Shown: positions 1 to 7,663, counted from the first letter of the stretch. The stretch: 12,441 bases of DNA from CAYLRF01 sp964385995 (GCA_964385995.1 CAYLRF010000044.1:1-12441), one strand, 5' to 3'. Numbers and translations are program-made. Notes: a model not told the origin generated them from the sequence alone.

Positions 1-473
1 CCCACGCCGGCGCCGCCGAAAAGCCCGATCTTGCCGCCTTTCTGATAAGGACAGAGAAGATCGATGACTTTGATACCCGTCTCCAAAAGCTCCGCCTCGG
101 TCGACTGCTCCTCAAACGTAGGCGCGCTCTTATGAATGGGCTCGTACTCCACGTCCGTGGGCGCGGGCTTTTCATCGATCGGCTCGCCGAGGACATTGAA
201 AATCCTCCCCAGCGTCTTTTCCCCCACGGGAACCATGATGGGAGAGCCGGTAGATACAGCCTCCATGCCGCGCGTCAGTCCGTCGGTAGGCCCCATTGCC
301 ACGCACCTTACGACATCGTCGCCGAGCTGCTGGGCGACCTCAGCCGTAAGCGTGTCCCCGTCCGATTTTTTTATCTTTACGGCCTCGTTGATCTCGGGCA
401 GGGAGTCGTCAAACCTGACATCCAGCACCGCGCCGATGATCTGCGTGATCTTTCCTTTATTTTCTGCCGCCAT
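1..473 (-). CDS. atpD: ATP synthase F1 beta subunit, N-terminal part (runs off the left edge)
   Basis: This is the catalytic beta subunit of the F1 headpiece, which makes or hydrolyses ATP on the cytoplasmic side of the membrane. The visible 157 codons begin MAAENKGKIT and cover the beta-barrel domain and the start of the nucleotide-binding domain. Family stretches such as ETGIKVIDLL and KGGKIGLFGGAGVG are readable. The window ends inside the Walker A motif, so most of the catalytic domain is missing. The ATG at 473 is preceded by AAAGGAGA about nine bases upstream. The gene follows atpG after an 87-bp spacer that contains a strong hairpin, and is the last atp gene in view. The identification is secure. 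Only the 3' end is absent. Confidence 0.97.
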   Translation of the reverse strand, partial: MAAENKGKITQIIGAVLDVRFDDSLPEINEAVKIKKSDGDTLTAEVAQQLGDDVVRCVAMGPTDGLTRGMEAVSTGSPIMVPVGEKTLGRIFNVLGEPIDEKPAPTDVEYEPIHKSAPTFEEQSTEAELLETGIKVIDLLCPYQKGGKIGLFGGAGV

Positions 474-529
474 ATAACGCGTCTCCTTTTTTTATTCCGT
501 CCGGTGAGCCTTCCGATGAACTTCTTTCG

Positions 530-552
530 CGCCGCCCGCATTACGCGCGGCG
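530..552 (-). other. Intercistronic hairpin between atpG and atpD
   Basis: On the minus strand CGCCGC pairs with GCGGCG, followed by one G/G mismatch and two more C-G pairs closing a 5-nt loop. No T-run follows (the next bases are CGAAAGAAG), so it does not look like an intrinsic terminator. It is more likely to affect mRNA stability or differential expression of the beta subunit. This function is inferred. Confidence 0.45.
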
Positions 553-560
553 TTTATTTA

Positions 561-1490
561 TCAGCTTATCGCGTCGGCTCCCGCTATGATCTCGGTCAGC
601 TCCTGCGTGATCGCGCCCTGACGCGCACGGTTGTATTTTAGCTCGAGGTCACTTATGATCTCCGAGGCGTTGTTCGTAGCCGAATCCATGGCCTGCATTC
701 TCGCCCCGTGCTCGCTCGCGGCCGCTTCCACGAAGGCTCCGTAAAGCATTCCGGTCACGTATTTGGGGACAAGCAGACGTATGGCCTCATCCTCACTCGG
801 CTCGAAATTCATGAACGTGAGCTTATCCGCCTCGCTTTGCTTATCCGTCCCGCTTTTATCATCCGCGCTCTTCCCGTCCGCGCCTCGCCCGTCCTGACCT
901 TTTGCGCCCTCGTCCCCACGCCGTGCCTCTATCGGAAGAAGCTTAATAAGCCTCGGGATATGAACCATAGTGTTTTTAAACTCGCTGTATGCCACAAAGA
1001 GTTTTCCGATCTTTCCCGACAGGTAATCATTTATGACCGTTTCCGCTATCTCGCGGGCATCGTCATACACAGGCTCCTCGGCGGCTTCGGGGAAAAGTCC
1101 CTCTATCGCGTAACCGTTCCTTACGAGAAAATCGACGCCTTTTTTGCCCGCCGCGTAGATCAGAGACTTATCCTTATCCGTCACCGACTCTTCGATAAGT
1201 TTCGCCACATTTACGCTGTATCCCCCCGCGAGACCGCGGTTTGACGTAATGACGACTATGCCCGCCTTATCGGAGGCCGTGCCGGTGATAAAAGGATGTT
1301 CGATATTCCCCGCCTGCGAGATGGCCGACGTGATGGTCTTATAAAGATAATTAAAATAGGCCTTGGAATTTTCTGCCCTCACTCTCGCCTTCTGCAGCTT
1401 CACAGTGGCCACCAGCTTCATGGCCTTGGTGATCTGCTGCGTGTTTTGGATGCTCGTGCGGCGCCTTTTAATCTCTCTCATCGTCGCCAT
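561..1490 (-). CDS. atpG: ATP synthase F1 gamma subunit with a low-complexity insert
   Basis: This is the rotor shaft subunit of F1, coupling c-ring rotation to conformational change in the alpha/beta hexamer. The N-terminal helix (IKRRRTSIQNTQQITKAMK, residues 7-25) and the C-terminal helix (MQAMDSATNNASEIISDLEL, residues 265-284) are both classical gamma signatures. Between LLPIE (about residue 188) and LTFMNFEPS (about residue 224) lies a stretch of some 34 residues made almost only of G, D, K, S, A, E, Q and T. It explains the length of 309 against a usual value near 285-295. The ATG at 1490 lies five bases beyond the atpA stop, with GAGG in the end of atpA as ribosome binding site. The stop is TGA at 561-563. 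The family assignment is certain. The role of the insert is unknown. Confidence 0.97.
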   Translation of the reverse strand: MATMREIKRRRTSIQNTQQITKAMKLVATVKLQKARVRAENSKAYFNYLYKTITSAISQAGNIEHPFITGTASDKAGIVVITSNRGLAGGYSVNVAKLIEESVTDKDKSLIYAAGKKGVDFLVRNGYAIEGLFPEAAEEPVYDDAREIAETVINDYLSGKIGKLFVAYSEFKNTMVHIPRLIKLLPIEARRGDEGAKGQDGRGADGKSADDKSGTDKQSEADKLTFMNFEPSEDEAIRLLVPKYVTGMLYGAFVEAAASEHGARMQAMDSATNNASEIISDLELKYNRARQGAITQELTEIIAGADAIS

Positions 1491-1495
1491 GACTG

Positions 1496-3091
1496 TTACC
1501 TCTCGTCCGACGCGCCTTCGACTTCGTAAGCCTCATCCTCTAAAGTCTCATCCTCAAATGCCGTATGCCCCTCGCCCTCTTTATCCGACCGGCGGGAAGC
1601 TTTATATTCCTCTATCGCGGCCGAAAGTTTCTTCGCGGTATCATCCGTGAGATCCTTTGTCTGCCTGATGTCATCCGGTATCCCGGGATATCTCGTGGCG
1701 ATAAATTCCGTCAGGCCTTCCTCGAAATCAAGAACTTCGGACACCGGCACATCGAGAAGGAATTTATTCGTCGCGGCGTAAATCATTATCACCTGATCCT
1801 CGACGGGGATGGGCTTATACTGCGGCTGTTTTAACATTTCCTTTATGCGTGCGCCCTGAGCAAGTCTGGCGGATGTGTCCGCGTCCAACTCCGAGTCAAA
1901 CTGCGCGAATGACGCGAGCTCCGCGTATTGGGCAAGCTCTATACGTATGGGCCCCGCTATCTTCTTCATGGCTTTTATCTGAGCCGCGCCGCCTACTCTG
2001 GATACCGATATGCCCGGGTTTATCGCCGGCCTGAAACCGGCGTTAAAAAGTTCCGTCTCCAGATAGATCTGACCGTCCGTGATGGATATGACATTGGTCG
2101 GAATATACGCTGACACGTCGCCCGCCTGCGTCTCTATGATGGGAAGCGCGGTAAGCGACCCGCCGCCGCACTCAGTGGAAAGCTTTGCCGCCCTCTCGAG
2201 AAGACGCGAATGAAGGTAGAAGACATCTCCGGGGTAAGCCTCCCTCCCCGGCGGCCTTCTAAGGAGCAGGGAGAGCGTCCGGTAAGCGACCGCGTGTTTT
2301 GAGAGGTCGTCGTAGACCACCAGCACATCCTCGCCGTTTTCCATCCACTCCTCGCCCATGGCGCAGCCCGCGTAAGGCGCTATGTACTGTAAGGGCGCGA
2401 GCTCACTCGCCGTGGATGAAACCACCGTGGTATAACTCATCGCGCCGAAATCTTCCAGCGTCTTTACTATGCCGGCCACCGTCGAAGCCTTCTGACCTAT
2501 CGCGACGTAAATGCACTTTACGCCCTGCCCTTTTTGGTTGATGATGGTATCGATCGCGATCGCCGTCTTCCCGGTCTGCCTGTCGCCTATGATAAGCTCT
2601 CTTTGGCCCCTGCCTATGGGTATCATGGAATCCACGGCCTTGATACCCGTCTGCAGCGGCGTATTTACGGGTTCCCGCTTTATGACGCCGGGTGCCACTC
2701 TCTCGATCTGTCTGTATTTTGCCGCGTCCAGAGGGCCTTTCCCGTCTATCGGCTGACCCAGGGCGTTTACGACTCTTCCCAGCAGGCAGTCGCCCACCGG
2801 CACCTCCACCACTCTTCCGGTGGATTTTACCACGTCGCCCTCTTTTATGCCCTTCATGTCGCCTAAGAGCACGACGCCGATATTGTCCTCCTCAAGATTC
2901 ATCACCATGCCGTAGACATCGCCCGGGAAAAGGAGCAGTTCGCCCTGCATGGCGTGATAAAGCCCGTGTATACGCGCGATACCGTCGGCTATCTGTATGA
3001 CTGTGCCGACGTCTGATACCTCGAGTTTGGACGCGTATCTTTGTATCTGTTCTTTGATGACGGAGCTGATTTCCTCCGGCCTCAAATCCAT
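1496..3091 (-). CDS. atpA: ATP synthase F1 alpha subunit
   Basis: This is the non-catalytic nucleotide-binding subunit of the F1 hexamer. The 531-residue product shows the beta-barrel domain (residues 25-95), the Walker A motif GDRQTGKT (169-176), the Walker B region VLVVYDDLSKHA and the alpha/beta signature PAINPGISVSRVGG with the conserved arginine that reaches the catalytic site. It is longer than the usual 500-505 residues because of a C-terminal tail of roughly 30 residues, rich in Glu and Asp, after EEYKASRRSDK. The ATG at 3091 is preceded by GAGGAGG at good spacing. The gap at 3112-3211 separates it from atpH, so the true intergenic length is unknown. The gene leads directly into atpG. 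Confidence 0.98.
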   Translation of the reverse strand: MDLRPEEISSVIKEQIQRYASKLEVSDVGTVIQIADGIARIHGLYHAMQGELLLFPGDVYGMVMNLEEDNIGVVLLGDMKGIKEGDVVKSTGRVVEVPVGDCLLGRVVNALGQPIDGKGPLDAAKYRQIERVAPGVIKREPVNTPLQTGIKAVDSMIPIGRGQRELIIGDRQTGKTAIAIDTIINQKGQGVKCIYVAIGQKASTVAGIVKTLEDFGAMSYTTVVSSTASELAPLQYIAPYAGCAMGEEWMENGEDVLVVYDDLSKHAVAYRTLSLLLRRPPGREAYPGDVFYLHSRLLERAAKLSTECGGGSLTALPIIETQAGDVSAYIPTNVISITDGQIYLETELFNAGFRPAINPGISVSRVGGAAQIKAMKKIAGPIRIELAQYAELASFAQFDSELDADTSARLAQGARIKEMLKQPQYKPIPVEDQVIMIYAATNKFLLDVPVSEVLDFEEGLTEFIATRYPGIPDDIRQTKDLTDDTAKKLSAAIEEYKASRRSDKEGEGHTAFEDETLEDEAYEVEGASDER

Positions 3092-3111
3092 AAACTACCT
3101 CCTCATAAACT

Positions 3112-3211
3112 NNNNNNNNNNNNNNNNNNNNNNNNNNNNNNNNNNNNNNNNNNNNNNNNNNNNNNNNNNNNNNNNNNNNNNNNNNNNNNNNNNNNNNNNN
3201 NNNNNNNNNNN
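3112..3211. other. Assembly gap of 100 N between atpH and atpA
   Basis: There are exactly 100 N, a common placeholder for a gap of unknown size. The right flank is the TAG stop of atpH, and the left flank lies 20 bases upstream of the atpA start codon. The atpH-atpA spacer is therefore not known, but no gene appears to be interrupted. Confidence 0.95.
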
Positions 3212-3748
3212 CTACCCGCGAAGCCTCGCCGTCATCCCCGCGAGCTTTGTTTTTACGCTGCCGTCCGCGACGCGATCCCCCACTCTTATCACCATGCCGC
3301 CTATGAGAGACGGATCGACGCTGTAAGTCATCTCCAGACTCTTATAGTCGGTAGTGGAAAGAATCTTTTCTTCCACGCGCTTTTTCTGATCCTTATCAAG
3401 CGGCGCGGCGGAGGTAACGGACGCCCTGCCTATGCCCTTTTCCTGCTTTACCAAGTCCGTGAAATGTGAAAGCGCGGAGGCAATCGATGACGCGCGGCCT
3501 TTTTTTACCATGAGCGTCATAAGACCCGTCATCTCATCCGGGATCACAGAGCCGAACGTCTCTTCGATAACGCGGATTTTTTCGTCCTTTGCTATGTCAG
3601 GATGTGACAATATCTCCTTAAATTTCTGATTCTCGTTTAAAAGCCGCGTCACGGTAAGAGCCGCGTCGTAAAATTCGTCCGTGCGCCCTTCCTCTGAAGC
3701 CGCCGCGTATAAAGCGTCGCCGTATGTCGCGGAAACTAGCTTTGCCAT
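3212..3748 (-). CDS. atpH: ATP synthase F1 delta subunit (OSCP)
   Basis: This is the peripheral stalk subunit that joins the b subunits to the top of F1. The 178-residue product has the usual delta/OSCP layout. The N-terminal helical domain runs from YGDALYAAASEEG through LNENQKFKEILSHPDI. The C-terminal part contains LSTTDYKSLEMTYSVDPSLIGGMVIRVGDRVADGSVKTKL, with the family's conserved IGG-RVGD pattern. Its ATG at 3748 lies inside the end of atpF, giving a 13-bp overlap that suggests translational coupling. A modest AGGTGA lies upstream. The TAG stop abuts the assembly gap, so the gene is complete but its downstream spacer is not visible. Confidence 0.96.
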   Translation of the reverse strand: MAKLVSATYGDALYAAASEEGRTDEFYDAALTVTRLLNENQKFKEILSHPDIAKDEKIRVIEETFGSVIPDEMTGLMTLMVKKGRASSIASALSHFTDLVKQEKGIGRASVTSAAPLDKDQKKRVEEKILSTTDYKSLEMTYSVDPSLIGGMVIRVGDRVADGSVKTKLAGMTARLRG

Positions 3749-4254
3749 GTCTGCTCACCTATTTCATCGAGCGTCTCGTCAAGCAGCCTCTCCTTCGTCT
3801 CATCATCCATGGAAACGGTCACGAATTTGCCCGCCATCCGGGAGGCTATGGATATCATCTCCTGCTTCACGTCATCGAGAGCCTTCTTTTCCTCGAGCGC
3901 GGCCTCGTCTCTGGCGTGCGCGACGATACGCGCGGCTTCATCCCTGGCCTCTGCCACGATCCTGGTCTCGCTCGACTTCGCCGATTTTCTGGCGTCGCTT
4001 AGGATAATCGCGGCTTCACCGTCCGCCTGCGCGAGACGCGACTCGTAGCGTTCCTTAAGGGCAAGCGCCTCTTTCTTATCTTTCTCGGCGGCCTCCGCGG
4101 CATCGGCTATCCTCTGTTTCCTTTTCGCCAGCATCTTCCGCACGGGGTTAAAAAGCAGATAAGACAGCAGTGTAAAGAGCACGAGCATACTGAGAGCCAT
4201 AACCACGGCGTCGAACAGAAACTGCGCGTCAAGCGTGAATAGACGATCCTCCAA
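3736..4254 (-). CDS. atpF: ATP synthase Fo b subunit, TTG start
   Basis: This is the membrane-anchored stator arm that prevents F1 from co-rotating. The 172-residue product has one N-terminal membrane segment (about residues 13-35, FDAVVMALSMLVLFTLLSYLLF). A long charged helix rich in Ala, Glu, Lys and Arg follows, typical of the dimeric b coiled coil, with the SDARKSAK and EAARIVAHARDEA type repeats of the family. The initiation codon is TTG at 4252-4254: no ATG precedes it in frame, and TAAGGAGG sits seven bases upstream at ideal spacing. The TAA stop of atpE is itself the first part of that TAAGGAGG, so termination and re-initiation are tightly linked. The 3' end overlaps atpH by 13 bp. 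Confidence 0.95.
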   Translation of the reverse strand: MEDRLFTLDAQFLFDAVVMALSMLVLFTLLSYLLFNPVRKMLAKRKQRIADAAEAAEKDKKEALALKERYESRLAQADGEAAIILSDARKSAKSSETRIVAEARDEAARIVAHARDEAALEEKKALDDVKQEMISIASRMAGKFVTVSMDDETKERLLDETLDEIGEQTWQS

Positions 4255-4266
4255 GACGATGCCTCC

Positions 4267-4533
4267 TTACAGTTTGTTTATCAGCGGATTCGCGAACAGC
4301 AAAATAAGCGCGATGACAAGCCCGTATAGACCCGTCGTCTCCGCCACAGCCTGTCCGAGGAGCATCGTGGACATGATGTCACCCTTCGCGCCCGGATTTC
4401 TCCCGACAGCGGCCGCGCCCTGCCCCGCCGCGTTTCCCTGCCCTATGCCGGGGCCGATACCCGCGATCATGGCAAGTCCCGCTCCTATGGCCGAGCACGC
4501 CAGTATCAAACCTTCATTTGTGATGCCACCCAT
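4267..4533 (-). CDS. atpE: ATP synthase Fo c subunit, predicted Na+-binding type
   Basis: This is the proteolipid of the rotor ring, with two membrane helices joined by a polar loop (AVGRNPGAKGDI) of the conserved R-N/Q-P type. From the ATG at 4533 the protein has 88 residues. The ion site residues are then Gln32 (in GIGQG), Glu65, Thr66 and Tyr70 (in VAETTGLYG), the same positions as Q32, E65, S66 and Y70 of the Ilyobacter tartaricus Na+ c ring. An upstream in-frame ATG at 4542 would add Met-Lys-Val, but it lies only two bases after AAGGAGG. The second ATG has 11 bases of spacing and gives the family numbering, so I prefer it. The ion specificity is inferred from residues, not measured. Confidence 0.95.
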   Translation of the reverse strand: MGGITNEGLILACSAIGAGLAMIAGIGPGIGQGNAAGQGAAAVGRNPGAKGDIMSTMLLGQAVAETTGLYGLVIALILLFANPLINKL

Positions 4534-4621
4534 AACTTTCATATCCTCCTTCTTTGTTATTCGCTACAGCCGCAAATCACTTCCGTCACATTCTTCCGAA
4601 ACTGTCTTAAAAACCTCATTT

Positions 4622-4721
4622 NNNNNNNNNNNNNNNNNNNNNNNNNNNNNNNNNNNNNNNNNNNNNNNNNNNNNNNNNNNNNNNNNNNNNNNNNNNNNNN
4701 NNNNNNNNNNNNNNNNNNNNN
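4622..4721. other. Assembly gap of 100 N at the end of atpB
   Basis: There are exactly 100 N. The atpB reading frame enters the gap after KMPDER. The 58 bases on the other side of the gap (4564-4621) cannot be assigned with confidence to the atpB tail. The real atpB stop is either in the missing sequence or shortly after it. Confidence 0.95.
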
Positions 4722-5421
4722 CTCTCTCATCCGGCATCTTCTGTGTGATAAATACCATGGTCAGCATACAGAACACGTATGTCTGTATGGCCCCGCTCAT
4801 CAGGTCGAAATATCCGTGCAGAAATCCCGGCCACAGCACGGCGAACTTCGCGAGCAGTCCGTAGATAAGAGCCATGATAACCGTCCCGGACACCATGTTC
4901 CCGAAAAGACGAAGCGATATGGAAAACGGCACCGCCAGCTCCCCGATGAGATTTATGGGAAAGAGTATCGGCACGGGCTTAAACAGGTCTGTCACCGCCC
5001 CGAATCTGTTCCATTTGACATTGTTATACTGTATCAGCATGAAGGTGATGATCCCGAGCGGAAAAGTCACCCCGTAATCCGCCGTGGGGGGTCTGAGGCC
5101 CAAAAGTCCCGACAGGTTGCTTACCAAAAGGAAGATAAAAAGCACGCCGATATAATTGCGGTACCGCCTGGCGTAGCCGCCCATAGTTTTTCCGACAAGA
5201 CCGTCCAGGGCCTCCACGACCATCTCGGCCACATTTTGAAGCCCTTTCGGGTGATCGGTGTCTTTAAGCCTCAGGCGCACTATGACGGCGAGTATGATAA
5301 GAGCGAGGCAGATGATAAAAAGACTCACGTGTGTCGTCGTAAGGTAAACCTCATTTCCGAACACGTGAAGCTTCGTTATGCTGTGTATCATAAAATCGGC
5401 GTCTGCCGCAAGTACTCCCAT
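4722..5421 (-). CDS. atpB: ATP synthase Fo a subunit, 3' end lost in gap
   Basis: This is the stator membrane subunit that forms the two half-channels for ion passage against the c ring. The 233 visible residues contain several hydrophobic helices, the family stretch FPINLIGELAVPFSISLRLFGNM with the essential arginine (Arg171 here), and a last helix, IQTYVFCMLTMVFI. That helix is close to the usual C-terminus, so only a few residues should be missing. A frame can be read through the gap to a TAG at 4564, but that depends on the arbitrary gap length and its tail (NEVFKTVSEECDGSDLRL) does not look like this family. The ATG at 5421 has AGGAG about 13 bases upstream, which is a long spacing. The gene lies between the atpI-like gene and atpE. 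Confidence 0.95.
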
Positions 5422-5475
5422 CGGGCGCTTTAAACTCCTGACTTTGTCCGCAAAGCCGCGGCGGATATTTATGTC

Positions 5476-5874
5476 TTACCGACCGCGTCTTTTTGCCTTA
5501 AGGCGTGAAAATACCTTATGTATCGCGGGATTTATGTAGACCGAAATCTTAAGTGAGATAATTCCGACTATAATGAGTATCGGATTACCCAGATGAAAAT
5601 AAATCACCGCTCCCAGCAACAAGGCGGTGATAATTATCCGAAACACATAACCTTTCCGCGCGTGCTTTCGGGCGCCGTCCGGATCAAGCTCCAGAGAGTC
5701 TTCTATGGATCTTTTTAAATGAATCGCCCAGAAACACGCCACCGCGATCCCGCTTAAGAGACCCACGGTGTTATATAAATCGTCTTTAAACGCGATAACG
5801 CAGACCGCCTCCGCGATCACGCCGACAAGCGCGATCCCGCAAATAAGTTCCGCCAGTGTGCCGGATTTTTTCAT
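5476..5874 (-). CDS. atpI: AtpI-like ATP synthase subunit I
   Basis: This is a 132-residue membrane protein at the head of the atp operon. It has about four hydrophobic segments (roughly residues 8-28, 35-52, 77-93 and 97-113) and a short very basic C-terminus (RLKAKRRGR). Small membrane proteins in this position belong to the AtpI group, thought to assist c-ring assembly or ion supply to Fo. Sequence conservation in that group is weak, so the call relies on position, size and topology. The ATG at 5874 has only a weak purine stretch before it. A putative promoter lies immediately upstream, which makes this the likely first gene of the transcript. Confidence 0.75.
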   Translation of the reverse strand: MKKSGTLAELICGIALVGVIAEAVCVIAFKDDLYNTVGLLSGIAVACFWAIHLKRSIEDSLELDPDGARKHARKGYVFRIIITALLLGAVIYFHLGNPILIIVGIISLKISVYINPAIHKVFSRLKAKRRGR

Positions 5875-5904
5875 CGCTTTCGAATCTTTCCCGAAAACTT
5901 CTAT

Positions 5905-5934
5905 ATATTACAATACGCCCCTCTTAATTGTCCA
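5905..5934 (-). promoter_or_regulatory. Putative promoter of the atp operon
   Basis: On the minus strand a -35-like TGGACA (5929-5934) is followed after 18 bp by the -10-like TAATAT (5905-5910), preceded by TG. The -35 element overlaps the last codons of the aminotransferase gene. Transcription would begin near 5898, giving a leader of about 24 bases before the atpI-like ATG. This is the only promoter-like pair I see between the aminotransferase and the atp genes, and no terminator separates them, so read-through is also possible. Confidence 0.5.
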
Positions 5935-7162
5935 GTTCTTTTTGCCGTTCGCGCGTGAGCGGCTCATTCGCCGTCAATGGTTTCCCGCTTGTCCCTGCCG
6001 CCGCGCGAAGACGGTTTATGAATTTCTCAAGCCTTGAAAGAGCGCGTTTTAAATCCTCGACGCCATACGCGTACGATATGCGCACATGCCCCTCGCCGCC
6101 CGCTCCGAAGGCGCTTCCCGGTACGACGGCCAATTTCTCCTCGTTTAGAAGCTTCTCGGCAAATTCGTCGGAGCTTAACCCGAACTCGGAAATGTTCGGG
6201 AAAATGTAAAACGCCCCGAACGGCTCGAAGCACTTAAGACCCATGCGCTTTATCTCATGCGTGAGAAGACGTCTCCTCCGATCGTAGGATTCGCGCATTT
6301 TTTCGACCTCGTCACGGCAGTTTTTAAGAGCCTCTATCGCGGCGTACTGACTGTTCGTGGGAGCGCACATGATCGCGTATTGGTGAATCTTCGTCATCTG
6401 CCCGATGACGGGCGCGGGACCCGACGCCCACCCCAGGCGCCATCCCGTCATGGCAAATCCCTTTGAAAAGCCGTTTATAACCACGGTGCGCTCTTTCATA
6501 CCGGAAAATGAGGATATCGAGACATGCTCCGCGCCGTATGTAAGCTCCGAATAAATCTCGTCGGAAATGACGATAAGATCGCGCTCTTTCGCGATCCTTG
6601 CTATCGGCTCAAGGTCTTCTTTTGTCATGACAGAACCCGTGGGATTATTCGGAAATGACATCATGAGAATCTTGGTCCGCGGCGTGATCGCGCTCTCGAG
6701 TTTTTCGGGCGTCAGCTTAAAATCGTCCGCCTCGTCGAGTCTTACCCTGACCGGCACGCCGCCCGCCAGAAGAACGCACGGCTCGTAGGAAACGAAGCAC
6801 GGCTGAGGTATGATGACTTCGTCGCCCGGATCCAGCATGGCCCTCATGGCGATGTCTATGGCCTCGCTTCCTCCGACGGTGACGATGATCTCCTTTTTCG
6901 GATCGTACGAGACATTTATCCTATCCTCAAGATATGAGGAAATCTCGCGTCGAAGCTCGATAAGGCCGGCGTTCGACGTGTAAAATGTCCTTCCTTTCTC
7001 GAGACTGTATATGCCCTCTTCCCTGACTCGCCACGGCGTGTCAAAATCGGGTTCCCCCACACCCAGCGATATAGCGTCCGGCATCTCGCTTACGATGTCG
7101 AAGAACTTGCGGATCCCCGACGGCTCGATATTCGTCACGGTTTTTGATAAAGGATTTCTCAT
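5924..7162 (-). CDS. Class I/II PLP-dependent aminotransferase
   Basis: This is a cytosolic fold-type I aminotransferase transferring an amino group between an amino acid and a 2-oxo acid. The roughly 412-residue product shows the family landmarks in order: SLGVGEPDFDTP near residue 33, the PLP-phosphate region VGGSEA, the FPNNPTG loop, SDEIYSELTY, and the Schiff-base lysine in NGFSKGFAMTGWRLGW (about residue 234). The C-terminal VRISYA holds the substrate-carboxylate arginine. The substrate cannot be read from sequence. Proteins of this type are often labelled as aspartate, alanine or aromatic aminotransferases. The ATG at 7162 shares one base with the TGA of the Lrp-type gene. A GTG three bases earlier (7165) is an alternative start. 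The overlap suggests that the upstream regulator is co-transcribed with it. Confidence 0.93.
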   Translation of the reverse strand: MRNPLSKTVTNIEPSGIRKFFDIVSEMPDAISLGVGEPDFDTPWRVREEGIYSLEKGRTFYTSNAGLIELRREISSYLEDRINVSYDPKKEIIVTVGGSEAIDIAMRAMLDPGDEVIIPQPCFVSYEPCVLLAGGVPVRVRLDEADDFKLTPEKLESAITPRTKILMMSFPNNPTGSVMTKEDLEPIARIAKERDLIVISDEIYSELTYGAEHVSISSFSGMKERTVVINGFSKGFAMTGWRLGWASGPAPVIGQMTKIHQYAIMCAPTNSQYAAIEALKNCRDEVEKMRESYDRRRRLLTHEIKRMGLKCFEPFGAFYIFPNISEFGLSSDEFAEKLLNEEKLAVVPGSAFGAGGEGHVRISYAYGVEDLKRALSRLEKFINRLRAAAGTSGKPLTANEPLTRERQKELDN

Positions 7163-7644
7163 CACGGCGTCACTGACATCCTTTCGTCTTTTGTCTTAGC
7201 CGAGAGTATGGTCCCGTGATCTTTGTATTTTTTCAAAATGAAATGCGTCGCCGTGCTGAGTACCGAATCAAGCGGCGAGAGCTTATCCGTGACAAACTGC
7301 GACACTTCCTTAAGCGTCTTTCCCTCAAGCGTCACCAGAAGGTCATAGGCTCCCGAAATCAGATAGACTGCGGTGACTTCGGGGTAATTGTAGATACGCT
7401 CCGCTATGCTGTCAAAACCCTGATTTCTCTGCGGCGTGACGCGCACCTCTATGAGAGCGGTCACCTGCTCCGCTCCCGCCTTATCCCAGTCAATAAGAGT
7501 ATGATATCCGCAGATTATCCTCTCATCTTCCATCCGCTTTATCTCGTCTTTTACCGTAGCCTCATCGGTTCCCAGCATGACGGCAAGCTCCCCGGCGTCG
7601 ACCCTGCTGTTATGCTCGATATATTTTAAAATCTCAGTTCTCAT
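7162..7644 (-). CDS. Lrp/AsnC family transcriptional regulator
   Basis: This is a DNA-binding regulator of the feast/famine type. The N-terminal winged helix-turn-helix occupies about residues 1-50 (ELAVMLGTDEATVKDEIKRMEDERIICGY). A RAM-type alpha/beta ligand-binding and oligomerisation domain follows (ALIEVRVTPQ to ATHFILKKY), with the family motif YLISGAYDLLVTLEG. The start is best placed at the ATG of 7644: AAGGAG lies six bases upstream. The ATG six bases earlier (7650) directly abuts the same AAGGAG and so has no spacing. The gene's TGA overlaps the start of the aminotransferase, so it probably controls that gene or senses its substrate. This is an inference from context. The length of 160 residues is normal. 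Confidence 0.93.
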   Translation of the reverse strand: MRTEILKYIEHNSRVDAGELAVMLGTDEATVKDEIKRMEDERIICGYHTLIDWDKAGAEQVTALIEVRVTPQRNQGFDSIAERIYNYPEVTAVYLISGAYDLLVTLEGKTLKEVSQFVTDKLSPLDSVLSTATHFILKKYKDHGTILSAKTKDERMSVTP

Positions 7645-7663
7645 ACACATCTCCTTTTCCGCC

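Noticed and set aside
708..1244. A long plus-strand frame inside atpG
   Set aside because: It is antisense to a complete, clearly conserved gamma subunit. GC-rich codon structure commonly opens the opposite strand.
4564..4621. The tail that continues atpB after the gap to a TAG at 4564
   Set aside because: It is in frame only if the gap is truly 100 bases, and its sequence does not resemble the a-subunit C-terminus. I ended atpB at the gap edge.
4235..4864. A plus-strand frame of about 209 codons across the second gap
   Set aside because: It is antisense to atpE and atpB and depends on reading through N bases.
7645..7650. The earlier ATG at 7650 as start of the Lrp-type regulator
   Set aside because: It directly abuts AAGGAG, leaving no spacing. 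The ATG at 7644 has six bases and fits the family start.
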